NCBI GenBank assembly: GCA_036525535.1
Contig: DATDAH010000150.1
Location: 1-15,834, forward strand
Direction of reading: 5' to 3'
Source of the DNA: DATDAH01 sp036525535
Lineage (GTDB): Bacteria > Actinomycetota > Acidimicrobiia > Acidimicrobiales > DATDAH01
Length of the DNA stretch: 15,834 bases
A model generated the notes under the pieces. It made no database searches and had not been told where the DNA came from. It saw only the letters and a list, made by a program, of their open reading frames with translations. Of this stretch, positions 5,842 through 13,800 are shown piece by piece. How positions within the stretch are numbered: the first letter of the stretch is position 1; every line of letters starts with the position of its first letter. A program made the translations under genes and the position numbers.

Positions 5842-7742
5842 AGCTGTTCTCCCGTCAGTAGGTCTTCGACGTCCACGCCGGCGCCCAGTGCCGCCACCCG
5901 GGCCTCGGCTCCCGGCCAGGCCAGCCATCGGGGCCAGAGGACCGGAGGCGTCAACACGCCTCGCCACCGCAGTTCCTCGACCACCGGCAGGTACTCGAGC
6001 GGGAGTTTGCCGACGAGCAGGTCGTCGAGCGAGCCGCCGGCGCCGACATGGGCGAGGAGGCGCTGCAGGCCTCTGAGGTAGATGACGTCCTTGGTGAGCC
6101 CACCGCCGCGGTGGACCCGCATGGCCACGTCGAAGGCGGCGGTCGGCGAGAGGCCGGCCTCCCGGGTCAGGTCGCGGAAGGTCTCCACGAAGTCCGCGCC
6201 CTGCGAGAGGGAGTGCACGGCGACCACCCGGGCCGCCAAGGTGGCCATCCGGCCCGGCGTCAGACCGCCGACGACGTACTCGGCCAGGACCGCCAGTGCC
6301 TCCTGCGTCTCGTCGTAACGGGGGAGCCCTACCCGCAGGAGGGTCAAGGCCTGGTGGCTTCCGTTCACCCAGGTCAGCACGTGGGTGCCGACCTCGTGCT
6401 GGACCAAGGCGTCGACTCGGCGCTCGTCGAGTCGGAGCCGGCTGTCGATCAGCAGACGTCCACGGTCGACCATGACCCCGGAGACGTCGTCCCGGACCTC
6501 GATGTCGACGGTCAGGCCGGGCCGCGTCTCACAGAACCGGGCGATCTCGTCCTGGGCCTGGGCGGCGAAGGCGGTGGCGTCGACGGTTCGTTGCGCCCGG
6601 CTCGGACCAAGAGGATCGCCCCCGTCGCGGTCCACGAGGCCCAGCACGGAGCGGGCCAGTCCCAGCAGGGGCGCGTCGGCCGTGCCGTAGAGCACGTCGC
6701 TCGAGGCGAGCAACGACGGGCTGTCGCGGCGAACGAGGAGGTCGAGCTCGGCGTCGAGCTCGTGGCGTTTCTCGCGGAAGAGGCCGGCCAGCGTGGGGTC
6801 TTCGACGTCCTCGACGGGCACCTCGTACAACGCCCGCTTCACCAGGTCCGGGTCCAAGGTGAGCGGCCGGTAGTGGAAGTGGGGAACCTGCTCGAACCGG
6901 TCCGTACGAAACTGCTCCCAGGCCGCGTCGGCGTCCACGGGCGTCAAGGCGAGGAGCGGGTCGCTCAGCGTCGCCAACTCGGTGAGCGCGCGATCGACCT
7001 CGGTCACCGGGTCAGCCAGGCGACGCGGTCCCAACGAGCCCACGTGCTCGGGCTGCAGGGTGGTCTGGACGGTCGCGAACTCGAAGACGGCCTGACGCAG
7101 CGCCACCGTCAACTCGTCCTGGTACCGCTGGAGGACCAGCGGCAGAACGCCGCCATCCGCGTCCACGAAGACGGGGGGCACCTCGACGCCGAGGATCAAC
7201 GCGCCGAGCCTGCGGGCCGCATCGTGCCCGAGGACGGGCGCGTACCCGGGAGGGGCGGCCGCCGGGTCGTCGACCAGATCCGGGACGCCCATCCCTTCGA
7301 CGCGGCCGAGCGCCTCCACCAGGGCTGTGGCCGTGCTGGAGCCCTCCGGAGGGCTCAGCACCCGCACCGGCGTGCCCCGATCTCCGACCCACACCTCGAC
7401 CACGAGGAATGCGCCGAAGGCTTCGATGTCCTCCACGGCGAGGGCCAGGCGCTCGATCAGCGAGCGCACCGCAGGCCCGAGGTCGGGCGCGCCGGAGACG
7501 ACGAGGTGGGCGGCCTGGCCGAGCACGAGGCGCTCGGCACCGGCGGGCGCACCCCCGATCGGCCGCCGGTACACACACAGGAACGGGAGCGGGCGGTCTA
7601 CGTGGAGCCCGCCGCCTGGGACCGCGAGCAGTGCGTGGCCCTGGTCGCGGACCTGTCGGGCGGCGTCGGCCCCGCAGGCGTCCATGTCCTCCCGGAGATC
7701 GGCTTGGATCGCGGCCCCCGAGGGGTCGGTGCCGTCTCCCAT
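5838..7742 (-). CDS. DUF1704 / QEGLA-motif (MATCAP-like) putative metallopeptidase
   Basis: A 634-residue protein of the family annotated as flavohemoglobin expression-modulating QEGLA motif protein (DUF1704), related to eukaryotic MATCAP tubulin carboxypeptidases. The conserved C-terminal half shows HEVGTH (449-454), a zinc-binding HExxxH motif, then the family signature as QEALA (480-484), whose Glu481 is a candidate third metal ligand, then RVHRGGGLTKDVIYLRG and ELRWRGVL. The N-terminal third holds a separate region with strands such as FGAFLVVEVWVGD. It is probably a cytoplasmic metallopeptidase removing a C-terminal residue; substrate unknown. I prefer ATG 7742, with AGGTGG 5 bases upstream, over in-frame GTG 7751. 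It overlaps the ATP-grasp gene by 4 bases, implying coupled translation. Family assignment is strong, activity inferred. Confidence 0.9.
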   Translation of the reverse strand: MGDGTDPSGAAIQADLREDMDACGADAARQVRDQGHALLAVPGGGLHVDRPLPFLCVYRRPIGGAPAGAERLVLGQAAHLVVSGAPDLGPAVRSLIERLALAVEDIEAFGAFLVVEVWVGDRGTPVRVLSPPEGSSTATALVEALGRVEGMGVPDLVDDPAAAPPGYAPVLGHDAARRLGALILGVEVPPVFVDADGGVLPLVLQRYQDELTVALRQAVFEFATVQTTLQPEHVGSLGPRRLADPVTEVDRALTELATLSDPLLALTPVDADAAWEQFRTDRFEQVPHFHYRPLTLDPDLVKRALYEVPVEDVEDPTLAGLFREKRHELDAELDLLVRRDSPSLLASSDVLYGTADAPLLGLARSVLGLVDRDGGDPLGPSRAQRTVDATAFAAQAQDEIARFCETRPGLTVDIEVRDDVSGVMVDRGRLLIDSRLRLDERRVDALVQHEVGTHVLTWVNGSHQALTLLRVGLPRYDETQEALAVLAEYVVGGLTPGRMATLAARVVAVHSLSQGADFVETFRDLTREAGLSPTAAFDVAMRVHRGGGLTKDVIYLRGLQRLLAHVGAGGSLDDLLVGKLPLEYLPVVEELRWRGVLTPPVLWPRWLAWPGAEARVAALGAGVDVEDLLTGEQL

Positions 7743-7847
7743 GGGACCCACCTACCCCGATCGGCCGAGGTCTGCCCTCACCGGGACGAGCCGCGTCGGT
7801 TCCCAGGGGTGGGTCGACCGCGTGGTCCGTGACATCGTGGTGAGCTG

Positions 7848-8111
7848 ATGCTCATCCCCTGGCTCCTGCTCGCCGTCCCCGTCGTGGCCGCGTTGCTCTT
7901 CTGGGGGTCGTGGGGATGGGTCGCGGTCGCGGTCGTGGTCGCGGTCGTGCAGTTCCTGTCCTTCCGTCGCACCGAGCAGTTCTCCGCCAGGATCTGGCGG
8001 GCCGTGGGCCACGGTCACCGAAGCCGGACGGCTCGCGGCGCCGAGACCCTCTACCTGCTCAGTGCCGGCGCCGGGCTCGTCCTGCTGGCGATCTCCCTGC
8101 TCGGCCCGTGA
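7848..8111 (+). CDS. Small three-helix membrane protein
   Basis: An 87-residue protein I cannot assign to a named family. Hydrophobic segments at about 4-20, 22-39 and 67-85 suggest three transmembrane helices, separated by a basic, polar loop (FRRTEQFSARIWRAVGHGHR, 39-58). By the positive-inside rule the loop would be cytoplasmic. The start is ATG 7848 with a modest GGTGAG just upstream. The gene is divergent from the DUF1704 operon (105-base gap) and 61 bases upstream of the PhyH gene. Codon use matches its neighbours, and the hydrophobic pattern makes a chance ORF unlikely. Part of the second helix is coded by a hexanucleotide tandem repeat. Confidence 0.7.
   Translation: MLIPWLLLAVPVVAALLFWGSWGWVAVAVVVAVVQFLSFRRTEQFSARIWRAVGHGHRSRTARGAETLYLLSAGAGLVLLAISLLGP
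7920..7949 (+). repeat. Hexanucleotide tandem repeat GTCGYG x5 inside the membrane protein gene
   Basis: Five consecutive GTCGCG/GTCGTG units encode alternating Val and Ala/Val at residues 25-34, within the second hydrophobic helix. Because the unit is 6 bases, gain or loss of a unit keeps the frame and changes helix length by two residues. Confidence 0.7.
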
Positions 8112-8172
8112 CACGCGTCTGCTTTGCTGGTGGCGGGAGGCGGACCATGTCGTACCTCGACGAGAGCTCGTG

Positions 8173-9453
8173 ATGAGCGCATCTGGACCCGGTCGTCGCA
8201 GTGTCGATGTCCGAACCCGCAGCCGGGCCGACGCCGGGCCTGTCGACAGCGCAGCTTTCTGGGCCGACGAGTGGGCCGCCGCCCGCGACCGCAACGGCGA
8301 TCAGGCCGCGGCCGACGCCGAGCTCCTCGGCCTCGACCCGCTCACGGTCCAGGTCGACGGCGAGTCGCACACCCTGTGCCTCGGGGCCGGCGGGATCGAG
8401 GCCATTCCCGGAGCCGGGACGGGCCTGGTCGTCAGGCTGGACGGCGCGGCGTTCAGCGACCTGGTCCATGAGGAGCGCACCGCGCTCGGCCTCGTCATCG
8501 GCGGGCGCGTGGCGGGGGAGGGCCCCGCCCAGGAGCTGTTCTGTGCCTGGGACCCGGTTCTGCGTTCGGTGCTCGACGGCCGCGGCCTCTACCGGCCGGG
8601 CGCGGTAGCCCTGCAGGCCTCGGAAGGCACCGACCTCGACCTGGATCAGCGGTTCCGGCTGGACGAACGCGACGGGGCCGCCCGTTTCTTGGCCGAAGCC
8701 GGGTTTCTCCTGTTGCAGGGGGTGTTCACCGAGGCGGAGATGGCCGCCCTCGACTCGGATCTCGCCGCGGCAGTCGGGGCCGCCCGACCCGACGACGGGG
8801 CGTCGTGGTGGGCGGCGACCAGTGACGGGGAGCGCTATCCCTGTCGCATCCTGGACCTCGCCGACCGGTCCGAGCAGTTGCGCTCGTTGCTCGGCGATCC
8901 TCGGTTCCTGGCCATCGGCCGGATCCTCGACGACGGGCACGAACCGGGCGATCCCTTCGGTGAGCACTTCAGCGAGGTGACGGCCGAGGGCCTCGTGAAG
9001 CGAGTCGGGTCGGTCGAAGGCCTGGCCTGCCTGCCGTGGCACAAGGACTGCGAGCGAGGCGGTCACTCGATGTTCTGCTGCGGACTCACCATCGGGATCT
9101 GCCTGACGCCGGTCGATGTGGCCCACGGCGGCCTGGACGTCATCGCCGGCTCCCACCGCGCGCACATCGCCCGCCGTCAGGTCGAGCGGGGCCTCGACCT
9201 TCCCGTCGCCACGCTGCGGGCCGAGCGGGGGGACGTGACCGTGCACGTGTCGTGTGCCCTTCACCAGTCGACGCACCCCGAGAGCGCCGAGCGCCGGGTG
9301 ATCTACACCGGCTTCGCCCTGCCCCCCGGGCCCGGCGACCATGAGTCGGTCGCCGAGCACGGCCGGCTGCTGAGCGAGCGGGCCGCGATCGCCGGCCGCC
9401 ACGAAGAGGCGCCGTTCTCGGTGGGACCCGCCGCCGGCCCAGGTTCGCCATGA
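8173..9453 (+). CDS. Phytanoyl-CoA dioxygenase (PhyH) family Fe(II)/2-oxoglutarate oxygenase
   Basis: A 426-residue protein with an N-terminal region of about 190 residues that I do not recognise, followed by a PhyH-type double-stranded beta-helix domain. Iron ligands are visible as WHKD (His290, Asp292) and a distal His364 in CALHQST, followed about 10 residues later by Arg in AERRVIY, suited to bind 2-oxoglutarate. GGLDVIAGSH between them is typical of PhyH. It would hydroxylate an unknown substrate using O2 and 2-oxoglutarate. ATG 8173 is chosen because GAGAG lies 6 bases upstream and it follows the membrane gene; the frame is open to 8062 but overlaps that gene. Its stop overlaps the next start (ATGA at 9450), implying translational coupling with the SDR. 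Confidence 0.88.
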   Translation: MSASGPGRRSVDVRTRSRADAGPVDSAAFWADEWAAARDRNGDQAAADAELLGLDPLTVQVDGESHTLCLGAGGIEAIPGAGTGLVVRLDGAAFSDLVHEERTALGLVIGGRVAGEGPAQELFCAWDPVLRSVLDGRGLYRPGAVALQASEGTDLDLDQRFRLDERDGAARFLAEAGFLLLQGVFTEAEMAALDSDLAAAVGAARPDDGASWWAATSDGERYPCRILDLADRSEQLRSLLGDPRFLAIGRILDDGHEPGDPFGEHFSEVTAEGLVKRVGSVEGLACLPWHKDCERGGHSMFCCGLTIGICLTPVDVAHGGLDVIAGSHRAHIARRQVERGLDLPVATLRAERGDVTVHVSCALHQSTHPESAERRVIYTGFALPPGPGDHESVAEHGRLLSERAAIAGRHEEAPFSVGPAAGPGSP

Positions 9454-10310
9454 GTCGGGTGGCCGTGGTGACCGGGGCGGCCGGAGCGATGGGATCGGCG
9501 TGTGCCGAGGCGATCGGTCCTCGCAGCGACGTCCTTCTCCTCACCGATCGGGACGAGCCCGGTCTCGCCGTCACGGCAGGCCGGCTGCGACCGGACGGAC
9601 GTGAGGTGGTCACCGTCGTCGGTGACATCGCTGATCCCGGGATGATCGACGAGTTGCAACGACGGGCCGCGGACCTCGGGGACCTGGGCTCGCTCGTCCA
9701 CACGGCGGGGGTCTCGCCCTCGATGGCCGACTGGGAGGAGATCCTGCGGGTCGACCTCGCGGGTGTGGTGCGGCTCCTCGACGCCTTTGTCGGCGACGTG
9801 GTGTCGGGGACCACGGCGGTCTGCCTGGCCTCGGTCTCGGCCCACATGGGCACGTTCGATCCGGCGATGGACACGGTGCTGGACACCCCCCTCGAGCCCG
9901 ACCTCGCCGCCCGATTCCGGAGCTGCTTCGGGGGGGAGCCCGATCCGGGGTCCACCTATCGGTTGGCCAAGCGAGGGGTGATCCGGGCCTGCGAGCGGGC
10001 AGCCGTCGCGTGGGGTGCCGGCGGCGGACGGGTTCTGTCCCTGTCACCCGGCCTGATCGACACTGGCATGGGGCGCCTCGAGCTGGCCGAGAACCCGGTC
10101 AAGGAGCAGTTGGCCGAGCTGACGCCGATCACCTCGCCCCGCCTGGGCCCCGATCCATTGCTTCCGGGCCACACGGGGGACATCGCCGATGCAGTGGCCT
10201 TCCTGTGCTCCGATCGGGCCGCCTTCATCTCCGGCTGCGACCTACGCGTCGACGGCGGGCTGATCGGCGCCATGAACCAGCTCGTCGACATCAGCGGAGC
10301 CGACCGATGA
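9450..10310 (+). CDS. SDR oxidoreductase of the 3-alpha-HSD / coniferyl alcohol dehydrogenase type
   Basis: A 286-residue NAD(P)-dependent short-chain dehydrogenase. Cofactor loop TGAAGAMG lies at 8-15, HTAG (84-87) replaces the usual NNAG, and the active site has Ser128 (in LASVS), Tyr170 and Lys174 (STYRLAKRG). Ser and Tyr are 42 residues apart instead of about 13, because of an insertion rich in Asp and Pro. This spacing matches the 3-alpha-hydroxysteroid dehydrogenase/carbonyl reductase subgroup rather than FabG-like SDRs. The C-terminal GCDLRVDGG is a standard SDR motif. The start ATG overlaps the PhyH stop by 4 bases, and its own stop overlaps an ATG of the CMD-like frame. It may oxidise the alcohol made by the PhyH enzyme; this is inference. 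Confidence 0.9.
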   Translation: MSRVAVVTGAAGAMGSACAEAIGPRSDVLLLTDRDEPGLAVTAGRLRPDGREVVTVVGDIADPGMIDELQRRAADLGDLGSLVHTAGVSPSMADWEEILRVDLAGVVRLLDAFVGDVVSGTTAVCLASVSAHMGTFDPAMDTVLDTPLEPDLAARFRSCFGGEPDPGSTYRLAKRGVIRACERAAVAWGAGGGRVLSLSPGLIDTGMGRLELAENPVKEQLAELTPITSPRLGPDPLLPGHTGDIADAVAFLCSDRAAFISGCDLRVDGGLIGAMNQLVDISGADR

Positions 10311-10313
10311 CAC

Positions 10314-10319
10314 AGGAGG
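10314..10319 (+). promoter_or_regulatory. Strong ribosome binding site AGGAGG for the CMD-like gene
   Basis: AGGAGG is followed by 5 bases and then GTG 10325. It favours that GTG over the ATG at 10307, which overlaps the SDR stop but has no such site. A consensus site this good suggests the gene was recently, or still is, translated. Confidence 0.7.
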
Positions 10320-10324
10320 ACCCG

Positions 10325-10756
10325 GTGGATGACCAGTACGAGCGCATCGCCGCAGAGATCGCCGAGGCCAGGACGCAGCGGGGACGGCGACGGTACGAGG
10401 AGGTGATGGTCTCGGAGGCGCCGGCGCCGCTGACCCCCTACCTCGACAAGGGGGTCGTGGACTCGGTGTTCGGCGAGCTCTGAGACCGTCCCGGGCTCTC
10501 CCGTCGGGACCGCCGCTGGGTCACCCTGGCCTGCGTGGCGGCGGCCGCGGTCGACGAGCCGATCCGCCAGCACGTCCACGCCGCACTGGCGAGCGGCGAC
10601 ATCACCAACGAGGAGTTCGAAGAGTTCGTGCTCCACTTCGCCTACTACGCCGGATGGCCGCGGGCCTCGGCGCTGGAGATGGCCTACTACCAGGCGCGAG
10701 CCGGGTTGGAGGCCGCGGAGCTCAACTCGCCGACGACCACGGATCACGACCCCTGA
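10325..10756 (+). pseudogene. Carboxymuconolactone decarboxylase-like gene with one in-frame TGA
   Basis: Two open segments in the same frame, 10325-10480 and 10484-10756, are separated only by TGA at 10481-10483. Read through, they give a 143-residue CMD/AhpD-like protein of normal family length. The text across the stop is SVFGEL-stop-DRPGLSRRDRRWVTLA, and CMD proteins usually have Trp at the stop position (as in GEVW-x-RPGL), so one TGG-to-TGA change explains it. The distal half carries the CMD region QHVHAALASGDITNEEFEEF and YYAGWPRA. The rest of the frame is undamaged, there is a strong ribosome binding site, and it sits in an operon with PhyH and SDR. It may be a recent pseudogene, a sequencing error, or a readthrough or restart gene (GTG 10535). 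The 52-residue product alone would lack the core. Confidence 0.8.
10488..10510 (+). other. Hairpin-forming inverted repeat just after the CMD in-frame stop
   Basis: GTCCCG (10488-10493) and CGGGAC (10505-10510) are perfect 6-base arms around an 11-base loop, starting 4 bases after the TGA. A competing smaller hairpin CGGG-CTCT-CCCG lies inside. It could affect readthrough or simply reflect GC-rich coding sequence. Confidence 0.3.
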
Positions 10757-10783
10757 CGCAGACACCATGCCCGGCCCGCTTCG

Positions 10784-10812
10784 CTGCCACCGCCTCTGGC
10801 GACGAATAGGGT
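10784..10812 (+). promoter_or_regulatory. Putative leaderless promoter of the AAA-cyclase gene
   Basis: CTGCCA (10784-10789, four of six matches to TTGACA) and TAGGGT (10807-10812) are 17 bases apart. TAGGGT ends 6 bases before GTG 10819, and no Shine-Dalgarno is visible. Together these suggest transcription begins at the start codon. Confidence 0.45.
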
Positions 10813-10818
10813 CGCGGC

Positions 10819-13800
10819 GTGGCCGCCTCGGTGTTCGGAGGGCCGTCGACCTCGGCGGGCGCACTGGTCGGACGGCGCGTGGAGTTGAGCTGGCTCCGCA
10901 CCCGCTTCGATCTCGTCACACGTGGCTTCCCGCACCTCGTGATCGTCGAAGGGGAGCAAGGCATCGGCAAGTCGCGATTGGCCAACGAAGCGCTCGCCCA
11001 TGCCCGACGGACGGGCGCGACGGTCCTGCGGGGCCGCTGCTACGAGCACCTCGACCTCGCCTACCTCCCGCTGCGGGAGTCGTTGTTCGCCGCGCTCAGC
11101 CGCTCCCTCGCCGCGCATCCCCATCGGGAGGACGATGTGCGCCTCCTGTCCCAGGTCCGGGCCCGATCCGAGGGCGAACCGGGTGCGGACCAGTCCGCCG
11201 AAGTGATCGAGCGCGAGAGGACCCGGCAGCTCCTCGCCCTCACCGAGCTGGTGATCGAGTTCGCGGCGGACACGCCCTGCGTGCTCTTCATCGACGACCT
11301 CGACTGGGCCGACGCCGCCACCGTGGATCTGCTCCGCCACCTGCTCTTCCGCCTCGATGACGAGCAGGTTCCCCTGCTGGTGCTGGCGACGTCGCGCGCC
11401 GACCCGCGGGCCCGCGCCGCCGGGGCCGTGGCCATGCTCCGCTCCGAGCCGCGCACGGCTGTCGTGTTGCTTCATCCCCTGTCCGAGCTCGAGTCCACCG
11501 AGTTGGCGCGGGCGCTGGACCCGAGCGCGGCGCTGGAACGGGCCCGCGAGATCGCCGCGGCCAGCGGCGGCAACCCGCTGCTCGTCGAAGCCCTCGGGCG
11601 CGAGGTCGGCACCTCCGGCGTACCGGGGACACCGGCGGTCCTCGGCGGGGTTCCCGGCCATCCCGTCACCGCCGCCATCGACTCGACCTGTCGCGCACTG
11701 GCGCCCACCACCCGGACGGTCCTGAGCGCGGCGGCCGTGCTCGTCCCCGAGTGCACCCGGGACCTACTGGCCGACGTGTCCGGTGTCGACCGCGCCGAGC
11801 TCGACCGCGCCGTACGGGAGGCGGTCGAGGCGGGCGTGCTCGTCGACGACGGCGCCACGCTCGTGTTCAGCCACCCGCTCTACGGCCACACGGTGTACGC
11901 ACAGACGTCGGTGCCGGCCCGGCGCACGCTGCACGCATCTGCCGCTACCACCCTGCGGGAGCGGCGGGAGCGAGGGGAGCACGTCGGGGTGCGCTCGATC
12001 GCCCAGCACGTGATCGCGGCGGACGCAGGCATCGAGCCCGGCGTGCTCGACGGCTACGTGCGCCAGGCCGGCGACGAGGCACTGGCCCTCGGGGCATGGA
12101 GCGAAGCGGCGCGGTGCTACGAGGCGCTGCTCGGCGCCCGGGCGAGCCGGACCACCACTGCGGAGGAGCGGGCGAGCCTGCACCGACTGGCCGGTTTGAG
12201 CCGCCGGAGCAACCTGCAGCTGGCGCAGGCGGTCGCCCATTTCGAGGCAGCGATCGACCTCGTGGGCCCGGAGGCCGACGCGGCCACGTTGGCTGACCTG
12301 CACCTGTGGCGCATCCGGTCCGGGATCGGTACGAAGGCGATGTTGGAGGTCGTCGCGGACCGCGGCCCACTCGAAGCGCTCGTGGACGAGATCGAAGCGG
12401 ATCACCCCGAGCTCGCCGCCGAGTCGCTCGTGGAGCTCTCGCAGTCGTACTGGGTCGAGTGGAGGATGAAAGAGGCGGAGACCGCCGCCCGGCGGGCCAT
12501 GGCCATCGCTGAGGGCTGCGACGACCACTCGGCGTACGCCCGGGCGACAACCGCCTTGTGCGTGCCGCAGTGGGCGCGCTACGAGTTGACCGAGTCGCTG
12601 GCCAGCCTCGAGGACGGCGTGGCCCACGCTCGCGCCGCGGCTGACGAGTCGGTGCTGGCGGGCGGCCCGTTGTTCCGGGTGCCGTTGGTCCTCACCTGGC
12701 TCGGACGTCTCGACGAGGCCGAGGCCCGTGCCCTCGAGTGTTGCGAGGTCGCGGAACGGGCGCAGTACCCGCTCGAGTTGGGGTTGCCCTTGGCGGCGCT
12801 CACGCAGATCGCGGTTCTGCGCGGTGACTTCGACCAGGCCGAGCAGTACGCGCACCGCGCGCTGCTCATCCAGCGGCTGTCGGGGTACCACTGGGCCGCC
12901 GGGCTGTTCCTGCCGGCGTTGGCCTGCGCCCACGTGGCCCGGGGCCAGTTCGAGCTCGCCAGGGAGGCGCTGGCGACCTGGGCCGAGACCGCCGACGCGA
13001 TGGAGCTGGCGACCGTCGAGCTGCTGTCCCGCTACGTGACGGTGTCGGAGCGGGGGCTGGCGGTGCAGGGCGAGCCGCTGCCGGGCCTGCCTCGTGATCC
13101 GCTGGTGGGGGCCGACGGCTGGGCCGCGGCGGCCGTGGTGATCGCCCGCCGGGAGGGAGCGCCGGGCGACGTGCGACACGCGCACGACCTGCTCGTCGAG
13201 ATCGAGCGGCGCGGCGGGATGTGCACGAGCCCTCTCGTCACGCTCGTGCCCCGCATCCTCGGCACGGCCCGGGACCTTCTCGGGGACGAGGAGGGCGCCG
13301 TCGCCGCCCTGCGGAGCGCCATCACCATGGCGGACGAGCTGCGGGCCGACCCCGAGCGGGGCCGCGCCCAGATCGCCCTGGCCTTGATCCTGTTGCGACG
13401 GGGGGAGCGACGAGCCGCGCTCGAACTGCTCGACCCCGCCGTGGCCACCTTCCGTCGACTGGGCATGGACCCCGAGGCCGAGCGGGCGACACTGCTCGCC
13501 GGCCCGGGCGGCGTCGAGGCGCCGCACGATGACCGCCTCGAGACGAACGCCAGCTCGGTCATCTTCTTCACCGACGTGGTCGAATCCACCCGGCTCACCG
13601 AGGAGCTCGGTGCCGCGCACTACCGGGCGCGGGCCCGCCTCCTCGAGAACGCGGTGACGTCGGCCATCGTCGCCCACGGCGGGACGATCGTGCCCGGCAT
13701 CAGCCTCGGCGACGGGTTCATCGGGCTGTTCGCGTCCGTCCCGCAGGCCATCGCCGCGGCGCGCCAGTGCGTTGTCGACGTCGGCCCGACCGGTTTGCAC

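Noticed and set aside
5842..5967. 42-residue N-terminal extension of the ATP-grasp protein
   Set aside because: It is Gly/Arg-rich, lies within DUF1704 coding sequence, and the GTGA overlap start has its own ribosome binding site and matches the usual ATP-grasp N-terminus.
7745..7815. GACCCACC/GGTGGGTC inverted repeat in the divergent region between DUF1704 and the membrane protein
   Set aside because: Eight-base arms 55 bases apart, partly within the start region of the DUF1704 gene; too weak to call an operator.
8059..9402. A 447-codon minus-strand open frame opposite the PhyH gene
   Set aside because: The plus strand carries clear PhyH iron-ligand motifs; the minus frame shows no family motif and low-complexity composition.
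10481..10510. TGA plus hairpin as a bacterial selenocysteine (SECIS) signal
   Set aside because: Family members have Trp, not Cys, at this position, and the loop begins only 12 bases after the TGA with two competing hairpins, a poor fit to the usual layout.
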